From: Paramacrobiotus richtersi
Taxonomy: Eukaryota > Tardigrada > Eutardigrada > Parachela > Macrobiotidae
DNA: 21,614 nucleotides
Direction: 5' to 3'
Assembly: GCA_034698045.1 (NCBI GenBank)
Contig: JAQGAU010001072.1
Coordinates: 1 to 21,614 of the forward strand
The notes under the pieces are model-generated. The model was not told the origin of the DNA, ran no database searches, and saw nothing but the letters and a program-made list of their open reading frames with translations. The position numbers were made by a program, and so were the translations under genes. This document shows positions 9,034 to 17,312 of the stretch, in pieces. Position 1 is the stretch's first letter. The number at the start of each line of letters is the position of its first letter.

Positions 9034-9425
9034 GAATACCGGCATTCGGGTATGAAGCACGCACGACGAAACGGAATGCAAATTAACATAATTTGTACTA
9101 GTAGGTTTTGTCCCGGTATTTTTCGTGTGAAAAGAATGGAACAGCGAATAATTTTTCCATTTGCACTTCGCCCCCTTAAAGGTTGGGGCAAAGAGAATAC
9201 CGTTAAAAATCGACCGAGTGACCGGAAAACCCGTCCTGGCGGCGAAAATGCTCGTCGAACACATCTGCCTGCGAACCGGAGAAACCGTCCGGAGGCCGGA
9301 AATTCTATCCAGCGCAAATTTTTCATACAAGAAATCTTTTTCCCCAAGAATCCGCGTACTACAGAACATAAACCCGAAGGTCATCCGGACATTTTTTCCC
9401 GAGCCCATCAAAATATCTCATTCTA

Positions 9426-9548
9426 GCCGGACACTTTTGCGGGAAACCCATACATGATTACTTTCGTTCGGAAAGTTTTTGTCGGAGCCTTGCAAAGTAA
9501 ATAGGCGACTTGGCAAAGCTGTCAGTCGATTAGACAAAAGTGTCCGGC
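9426..9548. repeat. 14-bp inverted repeat pair, 123-bp span
   Basis: GCCGGACACTTTTG at 9426-9439 and its exact complement CAAAAGTGTCCGGC at 9535-9548. The spacing would suit a very small inverted-repeat element, but no target duplication is visible at its ends. Confidence 0.5.
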
Positions 9549-10041
9549 GAGCCGCCTAATTCTCCGGCTCCGGCATAATTGAATGGTCCCGGTTAAGTCG
9601 ACTCTTTACTGTCATCTTGAGCCAAAAAAGGGACCGCTTGAAACTGTTAATTCGATTGCCCCCAGCTAGTGTCTGAATGACCTTTAGAGCAGCACACACA
9701 GAGCCTCAGAGAAAAGTGTTGGGGTGGGTGAAATTAATGCATGCCGAACGGAGTCTTCGTTCTTCGCACGGTTTTGAAGTTATGACGATTTTTCCGCTCA
9801 AGGCGAGTAATAAAAGCATACAAAAACGGTTCTTGACTACGTTCTACCAAAAACATAGGAAAAAAATTCACTAAGATTGGTGAAATAGACCCTATCACTT
9901 GAGCGGTACTGAAGAAATAAATAGCCAAGAACTTCCAATTAAAGTGCTCAAAAGCGTTCGCAACGACGGATCAAACCAAAACTTTCTTTTACAGCACAGC
10001 AGATTTGTGCAATTTTTCGAAACGATTCTGAACATGGATCT

Positions 10042-10078
10042 CAAGAAACCCTGAGGCGGCAGCCGAAGGTGTTTCTTG
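10042..10078 (+). ncRNA. 37-nt stem-loop motif, copy 1
   Basis: The outer arms CAAGAAAC and GTTTCTTG pair perfectly over 8 bp. Inside are CC/GG, then opposed TGA and GAA (able to form tandem G-A pairs), then GGC/GCC closed by a GGCA loop. A second copy at 19991-20027 is identical except for one base. Flanking DNA is not shared. Function is unknown; it could be a structured RNA or a recognition hairpin of a mobile element. Confidence 0.45.
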
Positions 10079-10722
10079 TAACACATAACAGCAGGACCTT
10101 TCGAAAACAAAAAAGTTTCAGTTTTCCAGATTTCGACTGCTTCTGCACATGTGACGAAACAACTCTCAGCAGCACAAACCGTATGCTTCTAACTTGTGCT
10201 GCCCTTTTTTACGAATCATTGCGAATCCGTAACCTAAAATCGTAAGCGATGCACTTCCCCGTCAGTACCACCTCAGAACTTTTAGTTTCAGAACATGTCG
10301 CCAATCAGAATTTCAGAACCTCGAACATTTCAAACACGAGAGGACTGCGCGCTAGCGCGACCGAACAATTGTTTATAACTATGGTCACTCAAATATATTT
10401 CTACACCTATTCAAGCTACAACAATACAGAAATCGATAATTTTTCAGGCTGTGCGAATTAAATTCGGCTTGTTTACAGATGGCTATTCAGATGCAGTGCG
10501 AGCTCCAGGTAAATACGAAAACTGGCGAGCCACTCGTCCGATTTATTTTGGCTTCAGGTTCGATATCTGGTCAGTTTCCACTCAAAACTACCAAGGGATT
10601 TCGTAAACTTCAAAAACTAATTCTGGCCATTTATGGGCAAAGGCAAGGGAGCAATTTTGAATAACCTCCGTGCCGTTTATTCGATATTGTTCTCAAACAA
10701 TATATCTGGATTTGGAACACTG
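10079..10722. other. Unassigned AT-rich stretch before the right-arm array
   Basis: Open frames of 70 codons or fewer are not recognised. Nothing else is seen. Confidence 0.3.
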
Positions 10723-11275
10723 CCTGTCGCGGGTGTCGCGCTTATATAATGGTGTTGCGGGTGTCGCGGCTGTTTTTTGCCATACCCAAGCAGCAACACT
10801 GCCTGTCGCGGGTGTCGCGCTTATATAATGGTGTTGCGGGTGTCGCGGCTGTTTTTAGCCATACCCAAGCAGCAACACTGCCTGTCGCGGGTGTCGCGCT
10901 TATATAATGGTGTTGCGGGTGTCACGGCTGTTTCTAGCCATACCCAAGCAGCAACACTGCCTGTCGCGGGTGTCGCGCTTATATAATGGTGTTGCGGGTG
11001 TCGCGGCTGTTTCTAGCCATAACCAAGCAGCAACACTGCCTGTCGCGGGTGTCGCGCTTATATAATGGTGTTGCGGGTGTCGCGGTTGTTTCTAGCCATG
11101 GCCAACCAGCAACACTGCCTGTCGCGGGTGTCGCGCTTATATAATTGTGTTGCGGGTGTCGCGCCTGTTTCCTGCCACACCCAAGCAGCAACACTGCCTG
11201 TCGCGGGTGTCGCGCTTATATTAAGGCGTTGTGTTTTTTCTGGCCATACTTGAGCCGCGACAGTGTCGCGGTATC
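10723..11275 (+). repeat. Right-arm array: seven 79-bp tandem repeats
   Basis: CCTGTCGCGGGTGTCGCGC starts at 10723, 10802, 10881, 10960, 11039, 11118 and 11197, an exact 79-bp period. Each unit also has TTATATAATGG, a second GCGGGTGTCGCG word and a CCATACCCAAGCAGCAACACTG tail. The seventh unit is diverged, as expected at an array edge. The array is the inverted counterpart of 4039-4195. Open frames cross it on both strands only because no frame meets a stop; 79 is not a multiple of three, so they do not encode a repeat protein. Confidence 0.95.
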
Positions 11276-11314
11276 GTAATGTGTAGTACCGAACGCGACA
11301 GTGGCAACGGTTCT

Positions 11315-11343
11315 AAACTTGTGTACGGATTGAGCCACTTCTG
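11315..11343 (-). repeat. Right terminal inverted repeat of the hAT-like element
   Basis: On the minus strand this begins CAGAAGTGGCTCAATCCG, a CAG-type end that pairs with 3910-3938 and abuts the 8-bp target duplication. Confidence 0.75.
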
Positions 11344-11351
11344 CACATCGC

Positions 11352-11412
11352 CGCAGAATATGACTGGAATGTTGGGCAAATCCATCGACTTCTCCTGCAT
11401 TTTTGGAGGAAC
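11352..11412 (+). pseudogene. Nrg: Neuroglian copy B: remainder of the Ig3 first exon after the insertion
   Basis: Immediately after the target duplication the frame continues PQNMTGMLGKSIDFSCIFGG and ends GGA AC before donor GTATGT (phase 2). Joined to the left part (VRQYTS, 3892-3909) it matches neuroglian VRQYVS...LRGK..LFCIYGGT. The first Ig3 cysteine is in FSC. The exact frame match across 7.4 kb is the main evidence for a clean transposon insertion into an existing exon. Confidence 0.8.
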
Positions 11413-11579
11413 GTATGTACTTGATAAGTTTACATGAATGTGTGTATGTACATATGTTTACATGTAAAGCTCGATTGTCAATATTTAATGGTCGAATAGT
11501 TGATCTGATATTATTTCTTTGTCGAACTAGCCTGCCGAGGTTATTGTGAGGTAATTCGGTCATGTAAAAATCTTTCCAG
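11413..11579 (+). other. Phase-2 intron within Ig3 (copy B)
   Basis: Runs from GTATGT to the acceptor TCTTTCCAG. The split codon AC/C encodes the T of GGTPLPQ, as in neuroglian. Confidence 0.7.
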
Positions 11580-11795
11580 CCCATTGCCCCAGATTCGCTG
11601 GGAACGGGAAGATGCGCCACTGCCACCCCGACGTCCTGTTGTCACTGATTTTGGAAGAATGCTGCAGATAAAGGATCTTAAATATGAAGACCAGGGTACG
11701 TACAAATGTATCGCTTGATTCGCTTCGAATGGGATAGGTCAAGGTGCCAGCCATGCAAATTGCATACCGAGCCGCAATCAAACGGACCATGGAGT
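11580..11795 (+). pseudogene. Nrg: Neuroglian copy B: Ig3 second exon with in-frame stop
   Basis: The exon reads PLPQIRWEREDAPLPPRRP, FGRMLQIKDLKYEDQGTYKC then IA, a TGA stop, FASNGIGQGASH. This matches neuroglian Ig3 (PLPQTVW.KDG, SLVI, DAGTYTCDVSNGVG). The core Trp and the second Cys are kept. The stop lies in what looks like a small insertion (TGATTCGCT) between IA and SNGIG. A donor GTAAG follows at 11796, but its phase does not fit the next exon well, so the 3' border is uncertain. Confidence 0.75.
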
Positions 11796-11921
11796 GTAAG
11801 TTACAACAGTGCAGTTGGGAATTGCAAAAAAACAGGACCACCTAATAGGCTAATTTCACGCGTTAATACGCATGAACCATGTACATTATGTACGTTGATA
11901 TGCGCTTTAATTTTTGCACAG

Positions 11922-12242
11922 CTGCGCCGTACTGAATTATCCAGCCACAAAGCGTTGTGAAGGCGGAAGGCGAAGATCATGGATTTCCCTGCATGGCCGG
12001 AGGAATTCCTACTCCACGGATTCAGTGGCTCGTCAATGGCGTCCCTAGAGAAACTGAGTGGCCAACGGTTTCGCTATCAACGCAGGTCAAAAATCATGGC
12101 CGAAAGCCAATCGGGTAATACGCAAGAATAACATCACATAATCCAATGTCGAAAAGGATGTTGATACGAGCAACCACCAATGTAACGCCAGCAACGCCCA
12201 CGGATATATTTTTTGCCGATATATTCATCCATGTTATTCCTG
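11922..12242 (+). pseudogene. Nrg: Neuroglian copy B: Ig4 exon, multiply disrupted
   Basis: After the acceptor TTTGCACAG the frame reads APY, stop, IIQPQSVVKAEGEDHGFPC, MAGGIPTPRIQWLVNGVPRE, then loses frame. A second block reads NNIT, stop, SNVEKDVDTSNHQCNASNA then HGYIF, followed after a one-base shift in a T6 run by ADIFIHVIP and a donor GTAGG. Neuroglian Ig4 has the same marks: PYF..EP, EC.A.GVPEPKISW..NG, YGCNATNSLGYVYKDVYLNV. Both core cysteines and the Trp are recognisable, but two stops and two or more frameshifts leave no open path. Confidence 0.75.
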
Positions 12243-12697
12243 GTAGGTTGCAAGCGACAGCTACATACGGTATAGGAAGGGTCTCAGCTGGCACCAATTA
12301 TGGAGATTTAAACAGCATGACTGGTATAGTTTCCATCCTGTTGTCTGGCATATTATGGCAGAGGTCATGCGATTTTTGGCTAAATAAATTTCCAGGACAA
12401 TGAGCTCAAAAAAAGACCTAATCTGAGGCTGCTGCATGATGATGATCTTGCATCTACCAGTAGTTTACTACAAGAAGTTGCAGCCTGCAACTTGCAGGAA
12501 TGCTTGCGCGTAGAGTGTGACTGGTGGAAGGGCGTTCCTGTGCCACTGAATGTGTGGCATTGCTCTAGCTATCTATGAGGCTGTCTTACCGCAGGTAATT
12601 TCGTACCCTTATGCGGTTGTCAATCCGACCTACCGTACGCAGTAATCTCTATGGCTAAGTGACGAGTAAGTGGAAATGTGACATTTCCAGATTGCAG
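12243..12697 (+). other. Intron between Ig4 and Ig5 (copy B)
   Basis: A phase-1 intron of 455 bp from GTAGG to acceptor GATTGCAG. A short inverted GCAGCCTGCAACTTGCAGG-like run lies near 12479. No coding signal is seen. Confidence 0.55.
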
Positions 12698-12993
12698 CTC
12701 TCCTGGCGGACATAATCGAACCTCCCGCTCTCATCATGGAAGCCGTAGAAGGCACTGCGGACACTGTTACTTGCCGAGTATCAGGCGTACCGTATCCCAC
12801 TGTCAGATGGGAAAAGGACGGCCTGATAGTCAATACCCATCCCGGCACTGGATTGCGGTACGAGATTAAACGAGACAGGGATTGGGTGCGCTGGATATTC
12901 ACGGGATCACCGCCGCCGATGCTGGCAGTTATGCCTGTCATGTGCACAATCGCCTTGCAGAGCGACGCGCTTCCGGTCGACTTGGCATTAAAA
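12698..12993 (+). pseudogene. Nrg: Neuroglian copy B: Ig5 exon, frameshifted
   Basis: Reads (A)LLADIIEPPALIMEAVEG, TADTVTCRVSGVPYPTVRW then EKDGLIVNTHPGTGLRYEIK. After a frame change near 12890 the other frame gives ITAADAGSYACHVHNRLAER and RASGRLGIK before donor GTGCGC. The intact copy C exon (15403-15690) aligns throughout and is 8 bp shorter, so the net change is +8 bp. Cys (TC), Trp (RW) and Cys (AC) of the Ig core are present across the two frames. Matches neuroglian Ig5 (AEPPTI.E, IKCRV.GSP.P.VKW, FSDAGKYTC..QN.FGE). Confidence 0.8.
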
Positions 12994-13126
12994 GTGCGCA
13001 GGTGACCCTCGCATTTTATTATTTTGAATGACTGACTCACATTAAGTTCCCAACTGTACGCCTGCTAAAGGGACAAATAACAAGTCTATAGTGGTATATG
13101 AGAGTTACTTATATAACCGTTTCTAG
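12994..13126 (+). other. Intron between Ig5 and Ig6 (copy B)
   Basis: A phase-1 intron of 133 bp. Both ends are nearly identical to the matching intron of copy C (GGTGACCCT.GCATTTTATT after the donor, ATAACCGTTTCTAG at the acceptor), which points to relatively recent duplication. Confidence 0.7.
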
Positions 13127-13460
13127 GTAAAACAACCAAAAAGACACCTCCCGTCGATATTGCCCAGGAGCCCAAGGAGTAAGCGACATTCCACTGCTCG
13201 GCGGATTCGCATCCTAGCCTGGAAGCGCATATCGTGTGGGCACATGATGACGTGCCGCTTCCGCCCAGCGAGAGTGGCCGTGTATTCCAGAGCAATGTCA
13301 AGAACAGCCTGACAATATCCCCGGTTCAGCAGGGCGATTATGGGGTGTACAAATGTACTGCGCGGACGCGGCTCGACCAGGCTGAGGCACGTGCCTCGCT
13401 GCTTGTCCGTGCGGCCAGTGCCTCGCCAGTTGCACATAATGTGCCCAACCTGCCGAGTAA
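13127..13460 (+). pseudogene. Nrg: Neuroglian copy B: Ig6 exon with stop, truncated before FN3-1
   Basis: Reads (S)KTTKKTPPVDIAQEPKE, a TAA stop, ATFHCSADSHPSLEAHIVW, then SGRVFQSNVKNSLTISPVQQ, GDYGVYKCTARTRLDQAEAR and ASLLV. Copy C has TCA (Ser) where the stop lies, a single C-to-A change. The YKCTARTRLD.AEA.ASL block matches neuroglian Ig6 (YTCVARTRLDEATARANL). The next words NVPNLPSKSAL should open FN3-1 (DVPN.P), preceded by a small insert (AASASPVAH), but homology ends near 13460. No FN3 exon follows in copy B. Confidence 0.8.
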
Positions 13461-14071
13461 AAGTGCCTTACTGACCCGTACATTTCGATTCACGTCACCA
13501 CTAAAGAAAGGCGATCTGCATGAACATCTTAACGAAAATCCTGTGTGAGCTTTGATTTCTGCTTGCTAGAGAAATGTAAAAAACCAAACCAAACCAGCTG
13601 CTTTGAGAAGGGGTAATACCGTGCACACTGAAATAAATATAGTGCAATAAACTGTATGTCTGGTGATAGTAAACTAAGTTCTGATACTGTGGTTCAGAAA
13701 CCTGTTGATTTTATTTTTTGGAAGTATGTTAGTGGGTATGAAAATTCAGTTCATATTGGGAAAACGATTTTTTGTCATTTTGTCGACATTTATGTCCGGT
13801 TTATGCGGTTGTGTTGAAACCGTTCCCATCCCACAGAGGCGACAGACCTTGGTGGCAACTTGTCACTTTGTGATGACTTTCTTCATCCTACAAATCCAAA
13901 TTACGAAAAATAGTAGAATTCTTGCTGACAAATTACGAAAATTTTCGTGGCATACTTTGTCAGCCCGGTCAATCCGGGAAACATATTTCATACGGCTTTA
14001 CTGAACATTTTTTTATTGGCCACAGCTCGGTCGTAGTACAAATACAATCAATATTCAATGTCGCCAGCTTT
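13461..14071. other. Spacer between copies B and C
   Basis: AT-rich, with an AAACC repeat run near 13580. A 99-codon open frame (13705-14004) has a hydrophobic segment but is not recognised. The breakpoint that removed the FN3 part of copy B lies at its left end. Confidence 0.35.
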
Positions 14072-14613
14072 TAGATGAGAAGTCTGGTGTCAGATGATGG
14101 TTACCGTTGAAAATGTTACCATACCCGGCACACGACAGCCAAGCACAGTCCAAAGTTCTTCTTGCCATCATGATTACGAGTAGAAGACTTCCCGCTTCCG
14201 CTGTCGAGATAATCACGATATGTAGTGGTAAAAGTCTGTACAGATTAAGCACGACAACGCGGTATGCTTCCACTCATGTAATCCAACCAAGCTGTAATAC
14301 AGAGCTCAGTTGGACTTTGTGGGCAGGGCTTGGTTCTGTCCCGGCATAAATGCTTGTCTGTACTTTCACATAAACTATAAGGAACATCTTATCATCCATA
14401 ATTCAAGACGGTATGTGTGAAAGAGTGTATAGCGTTCGGCCTGTTATTTTCCATTCTTCCCTGGAACTTACTCAGTGTACATGTTATTACTTTTTTTGAT
14501 TACCGTATACGAAATGCATAGGACACGTTCTTAAAGCTCTAAACTGAGTTTTTTTCGTAGCGTCTGCCTTTTAGGAAGGATTGTAGCCGACTACGCGACT
14601 GCCAAGCTTTCAA
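14072..14613 (+). repeat. Duplicated 5' flank of copy C (paralogue of 1808-2380)
   Basis: Collinear with the flank of copy B: GATGGTTACCGTTGAAAA, GCCATCATGATTACGAGTAG, GACTTCCCGCT, GTACAGATTAAGCACG and a closing CAAGCTTTCAAATGGA just at the candidate start codon. Probably the ancestral promoter region. A short ORF of 80 codons crosses it and is not conserved in copy B. Confidence 0.65.
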
Positions 14614-14719
14614 ATGGACTGTTTTGTTCGGACAACTGTATTGGCCGTGCTGTCCATAAGACTGACCATGCCCTACGCTCTGCTAAATGACCAAGCTGCA
14701 AACAGCGAGATTGAGCGAG
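14614..14719 (+). CDS. Candidate signal-peptide exon of neuroglian copy C
   Basis: ATG at 14614 opens MDCFVRTTVLAVLSIRLTM then PYALLNDQAANSEIER, followed by a possible donor GTACTG at 14720 in phase 1. A phase-1 end is what the Ig1 exon of copy B (starting GT GTA TGG) needs, although copy C has lost Ig1. The hydrophobic TVLAVLSI stretch suits a signal peptide. Alignment with copy B (2381) shows in-frame gaps and mostly synonymous changes. Without splicing the frame stops at TAA soon after. The call is an inference from the pattern; no product is proven. Confidence 0.45.
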
Positions 14720-15402
14720 GTACTGTCAATTAAAGAGAAAACAGTACGAGGCTAACGTTCTCAGCCTTATGGATCACCAGTTTATGCAGCGCAGAAGAGT
14801 GGGGAGTTGAAACCCTCGCTCATGGAAGGGTGGGGTAGCGTGTTTTGATGGCCGCGTGCTTTTCGTCTTATTATTGAATGACCGATTAATTACATATGGC
14901 AGGTTTAGTTTACCTCATCTTCCATACGCAGAAATAGAACGGTGTTAGATAAATCCAAGATGTACGATTCGACGGCATGTGCCGTATCGCACGACTTCAT
15001 GGCCATCGCGGAAGTACGGAAAATGCTCCTGGTTTTTTGGTTATTGCGCTGTTATACAGATATCTGTATTTGTATTATCGGATACACCTGTATTACTTCC
15101 TACTGCAAACTCTTTGAGTTTTGTTGTCTTTCCTGACAGCAGCAGATGAAAGTTTCAAGAAGTTTGGATAAAATGTGCAATTATTTGAGAAGGAAATCCT
15201 TGAAACTCTCCGCTGCTGTTACGGAATAAGTGTACATTGAACATGCAAGCGGATTTCCGGATACGATATATCCATGAGCTGCATGCATGGTTATAAAAAA
15301 CAGTGGTGCACCTTTGTGCAACAGTTACAAATGCGCGGCTTTCTTGATTTCACCAATATATATAACGATGGGTATAATCTTCCTTCAATTTCCCGATTGC
15401 AG
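14720..15402 (+). other. Stretch between signal exon and Ig5 (copy C), Ig1-Ig4 missing
   Basis: In copy B the equivalent position leads to Ig1-Ig4; here those exons are absent. A 64-codon open frame (14942-15136) with MLLVFWLLRCY could be mistaken for a signal peptide, but has no counterpart in copy B. The stretch ends at the acceptor CCCGATTGCAG. Confidence 0.4.
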
Positions 15403-15690
15403 CTCACCCGGCGGATATAACTGAACCGCCAGCTTACGTCACGGAAGCCATTGAAGGCGCTGAGGCCAGGATTACATGCCGTGTTGTAGGCTCACCGTAT
15501 CCGCGTGTCAGCTGGGAAAAGGATGGCCACATAATCAGTGACCAGCCGGGCAATGGTTCGCGATATGAGATCAAACGAAACGGAGACCTGGTTATTCATG
15601 AGGCCATCGCCGCCGACGCGGGAAACTATACTTGCGAAGCGAACAACCGGTTTGGAATAAGACGCGCTTCCGGCCGACTCGACATTAAAA
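15403..15690 (+). CDS. Nrg: Neuroglian copy C: Ig5 exon, intact
   Basis: A 288-bp exon, fully open, reads (A)HPADITEPPAYVTEAIEG, AEARITCRVVGSPYPRVSW, EKDGHIISDQPGNGSRYEIK, RNGDLVIHEAIAADAGNYTC then EANNRFGIRRASGRLDIK, ending in donor GTGAGC. The Ig fold marks are complete: Cys in ITC, Trp in SW, the DAGNYTC tyrosine corner and second Cys. It matches neuroglian Ig5 closely (NGDLEIQ, DAGKYTC, N.FGEIQADGSL). It has no internal ATG in frame, as expected for an internal exon. It is the best-preserved Ig exon here and shows what copy B lost. Confidence 0.85.
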
Positions 15691-15993
15691 GTGAGCAGGT
15701 GACCCTTGCATTTTATTATTTTGAAAACCTTGACTGAGAAATCGTAGTCCTTTCAAATATTTTTTTAAACATTGAAAATTTAAACGTTGCTAATAGAAGC
15801 ATTGCCTAAACTATTGTTACAATTTAAACAAAAGCGCAAAATAGAGCCGGAATGGTTGACGCAAGAAGCACCGCCAACCAAAATAAAAATTGAATGCGCT
15901 TCTAAAGGCAAGAATACTCGATTCAGTTGTCGTTCGTAAACCATATCCTAAGTGTGTTACGATTTTGGGTGTTTGTAGTATAACCGTTTCTAG
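15691..15993 (+). other. Intron between Ig5 and Ig6 (copy C)
   Basis: A phase-1 intron of 303 bp, longer than in copy B (133 bp). Both ends align with copy B, so the extra ~170 bp in the middle is an insertion here or a deletion there. No coding signal. Confidence 0.65.
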
Positions 15994-16466
15994 GTAAAAC
16001 AAGGATAAAAACGCCACCGGTAGATATTAAGCGCGTAGCCGGCGAGTCAGTAACATTCCATTGCTCGGCCGAATCGGCCCCTACTCTGGAAGTGCAAATC
16101 GCGTGGGCACTTGATGACGAGCCGCTTGCGTTCAGGGGGAACAGCCGCGTATTCCAGAGCAATGCCAGCAGCCTGACAATATCCTCAGTTCGGGAGATCG
16201 ATTCAGGAGCGTACAAGTGTACGGCGCGGACGCGGCTTGACCAGGCCGAGACCAGTGCTTCGCTGGTTGTTCGCGATGTGCCCAACTCGCCAATTAACGT
16301 CATGGTTCACTGTGATCAGCGCACCGCGGTTGTCTATTGGGAGCCTGACGGAGACAATATCTGAATATATAATCCAGTACAGTACATCATTGGAGCCGGG
16401 CAAATGGGCCAATTTGAAGGCAGGACTTTCCCCTATTCATCTATCGACTTTATTAGACCTCAGCCC
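15994..16466 (+). pseudogene. Nrg: Neuroglian copy C: Ig6 and first half of FN3-1, one frameshift
   Basis: The Ig6 part is intact: KTRIKTPPVDIKRVAGESVT, FHCSAESAPTLEVQIAWALD, RVFQSNASSLTISS, DSGAYKCTARTRLDQAETSA then SLVVRDVPNSPINVM. FN3-1 begins with CDQRTAVVYWEPDGDNI and hits TGA; one base out of frame it continues ISEYIIQYSTSLEPGKWANL to LLDLSP and donor GTAAGT (phase 2). Neuroglian has D.VPNAP, IHWE.QGDN.SPI..YTIQ.NTS..P..W in the same order. The frameshift at ~16362 is the only lesion of this exon; a one-base sequencing error could mimic it. Confidence 0.8.
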
Positions 16467-16687
16467 GTAAGTTTGTATACTGTAAAGTTAATATAGTGCA
16501 AACGGAGGCTTACAACACTTGTGCCACTCGCAAGATTGCTGATTTCTAACTAGTATATTATCCGTCCATGAGATACAAATCATAAATCCCCTGTAAATTG
16601 TTGCACTGTAAATATAATTACGATTGTTCCTAATTCTAAAGCGCGTCTAAAGAGCAACTTTCGATAAAAAAAACTCGTGTGTTGCAG
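16467..16687 (+). other. Phase-2 intron within FN3-1 (copy C)
   Basis: Runs from GTAAGT to acceptor GTGTTGCAG. The split codon CC/A restores Pro in LSPWANYTF. Confidence 0.7.
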
Positions 16688-16856
16688 ATGGGCCAATTAT
16701 ACTTTTCGGGTGACAGCTCGCAACAAGATCGGCATAAGTAACGCTAGCGCTCCCAGCCAAGAAGTCTGCAGAACGCCCCCCGACGTACCATACAAGAATC
16801 CCGACAATATCCAAGGCAAATGGAATCAACCGAACAGTTTCACCATTTCGTGGACG
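16688..16856 (+). CDS. Nrg: Neuroglian copy C: end of FN3-1 and start of FN3-2
   Basis: Open throughout: (P)WANYTFRVTARNKIGISNA, SAPSQEVCRTPPDVPYKNPD, NIQGKWNQPNSFTISWT, then donor GTATGT in phase 0. The WANYTFRV..NKIG string and the PDVP.KNPDN linker are close to neuroglian, and the FN3 tyrosine corner (NYTFRV) is present. The last 70 bp align with copy A 1-70. This exon carries the clearest family signature in the window. Confidence 0.85.
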
Positions 16857-17013
16857 GTATGTTTCTCTATTTCATCCAGGTCTCACTGTCCTGACATACG
16901 CAAGTCATGCCAGCTGATGCGGATCCTGATTTCTTATCTGCTAATTGCTAATCTGTCAGACGACGGATAGCACGGGAAGCCGCCAGTAACAGTCACTTTG
17001 CCTATCGTTGCAG
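16857..17013 (+). other. Intron between FN3-1 and FN3-2 exons (copy C)
   Basis: 157 bp, homologous to copy A 71-235, including CTAATTGCTAATC.GTCAGACG and the CCTATCGTTGCAG acceptor. Confidence 0.7.
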
Positions 17014-17312
17014 CCCATGCCACAAGTTGACCACAACGGTCCAGGATTTTATTATGAAGTGCGATACATCAGGGCCGATATAGATCCCCTTGCCCAACGG
17101 GTGGAGAACGTCCTTCTGATGAAAGACTGGCGCATGGGCATGCAGTGTGACCCTTGTTGACCAGCCTCCGCAGGTGACATATAACGTGCGGGTGATCGCT
17201 GTCAATGACTATGGTCTCTCCAGAGCGGCGAATGCTCCTCCAGTTCGAGTCTTCTCGGGGGGAAACGCTGGTCAAACAGATAGTCCAGGGGTACCGGCTG
17301 ACTCGACTAGAG
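17014..17312 (+). pseudogene. Nrg: Neuroglian copy C: FN3-2 exon with 4-bp insertion
   Basis: Reads PMPQVDHNGPGFYYEVRYI, DPLAQRVENVLLMKDWRMG, then an extra four bases near 17139-17144 (compare GGCAGCGTG in copy A with GGCATGCAGTGTG) shift the frame. The following frame gives SVTLVDQPPQVTYNVRVIAV, NDYGLSRAANAPPVRVFSGG and a donor GTACGG at 17313. Apart from the insertion and a longer 3' end, it aligns with copy A 236-497. The insertion introduces an early stop. Confidence 0.8.

Larger units (their letters stand above)
8791..10041. other. Unassigned sequence within the element interior
   Basis: Contains a two-copy 22-bp tandem repeat (8995-9038), a GC-richer block (8956-9457) open in several overlapping frames on both strands, and a 14-bp inverted repeat (9426-9439 and 9535-9548). 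None of the translated frames resembles a protein I know. I do not call a gene here. Confidence 0.35.
3902..11351. mobile_element. hAT-like DNA transposon (7,434 bp) with 8-bp target duplication
   Basis: The target duplication CACATCGC is exact at 3902-3909 and 11344-11351. The element spans 3910-11343. Its left end reads TAGGACTGGCTCAATCGG and its right end, on the minus strand, CAGAAGTGGCTCAATCCG. The first 29 bp of the two ends agree at 25 positions. An 8-bp target duplication and CAG-starting ends are features of the hAT superfamily. Sub-terminal 79-bp repeats face each other in the two arms. I find no hAT transposase inside, so the element is non-autonomous or gutted, and the interior contains retroelement fragments that look like nested insertions. 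The insertion interrupts the Ig3 coding region of copy B. Confidence 0.75.

Noticed and set aside
10042..10078. Hammerhead ribozyme reading of the repeated hairpin (CTGA ... GAA around a short stem)
   Set aside because: The conserved CTGATGA core is incomplete and the motif folds as one continuous hairpin without three helices around a core.
10777..11253. Open frames on both strands through the 79-bp array (repeating QQHCLSRVSRLYNGVAGV)
   Set aside because: They are the tandem repeat read in successive frames; 79 is not a multiple of three and all frames lack stops, so no repeat protein is implied.
3910..11343. The large insertion as a spliced intron (introner-like element)
   Set aside because: The ends are not GT/AG in the right places, and the target duplication would leave extra bases in the message. 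With other lesions in copy B, a plain disruptive insertion is simpler.
12146..12403. An 85-codon frame containing NVTPATPTDIFFADIFIHVIP
   Set aside because: It mixes the last few residues of Ig4 after the T-run shift with out-of-frame and intron sequence.
14942..15136. MLLVFWLLRCY frame as the signal-peptide exon of copy C
   Set aside because: No counterpart in copy B, while the 14614 exon is conserved between copies and directly follows the shared flank.
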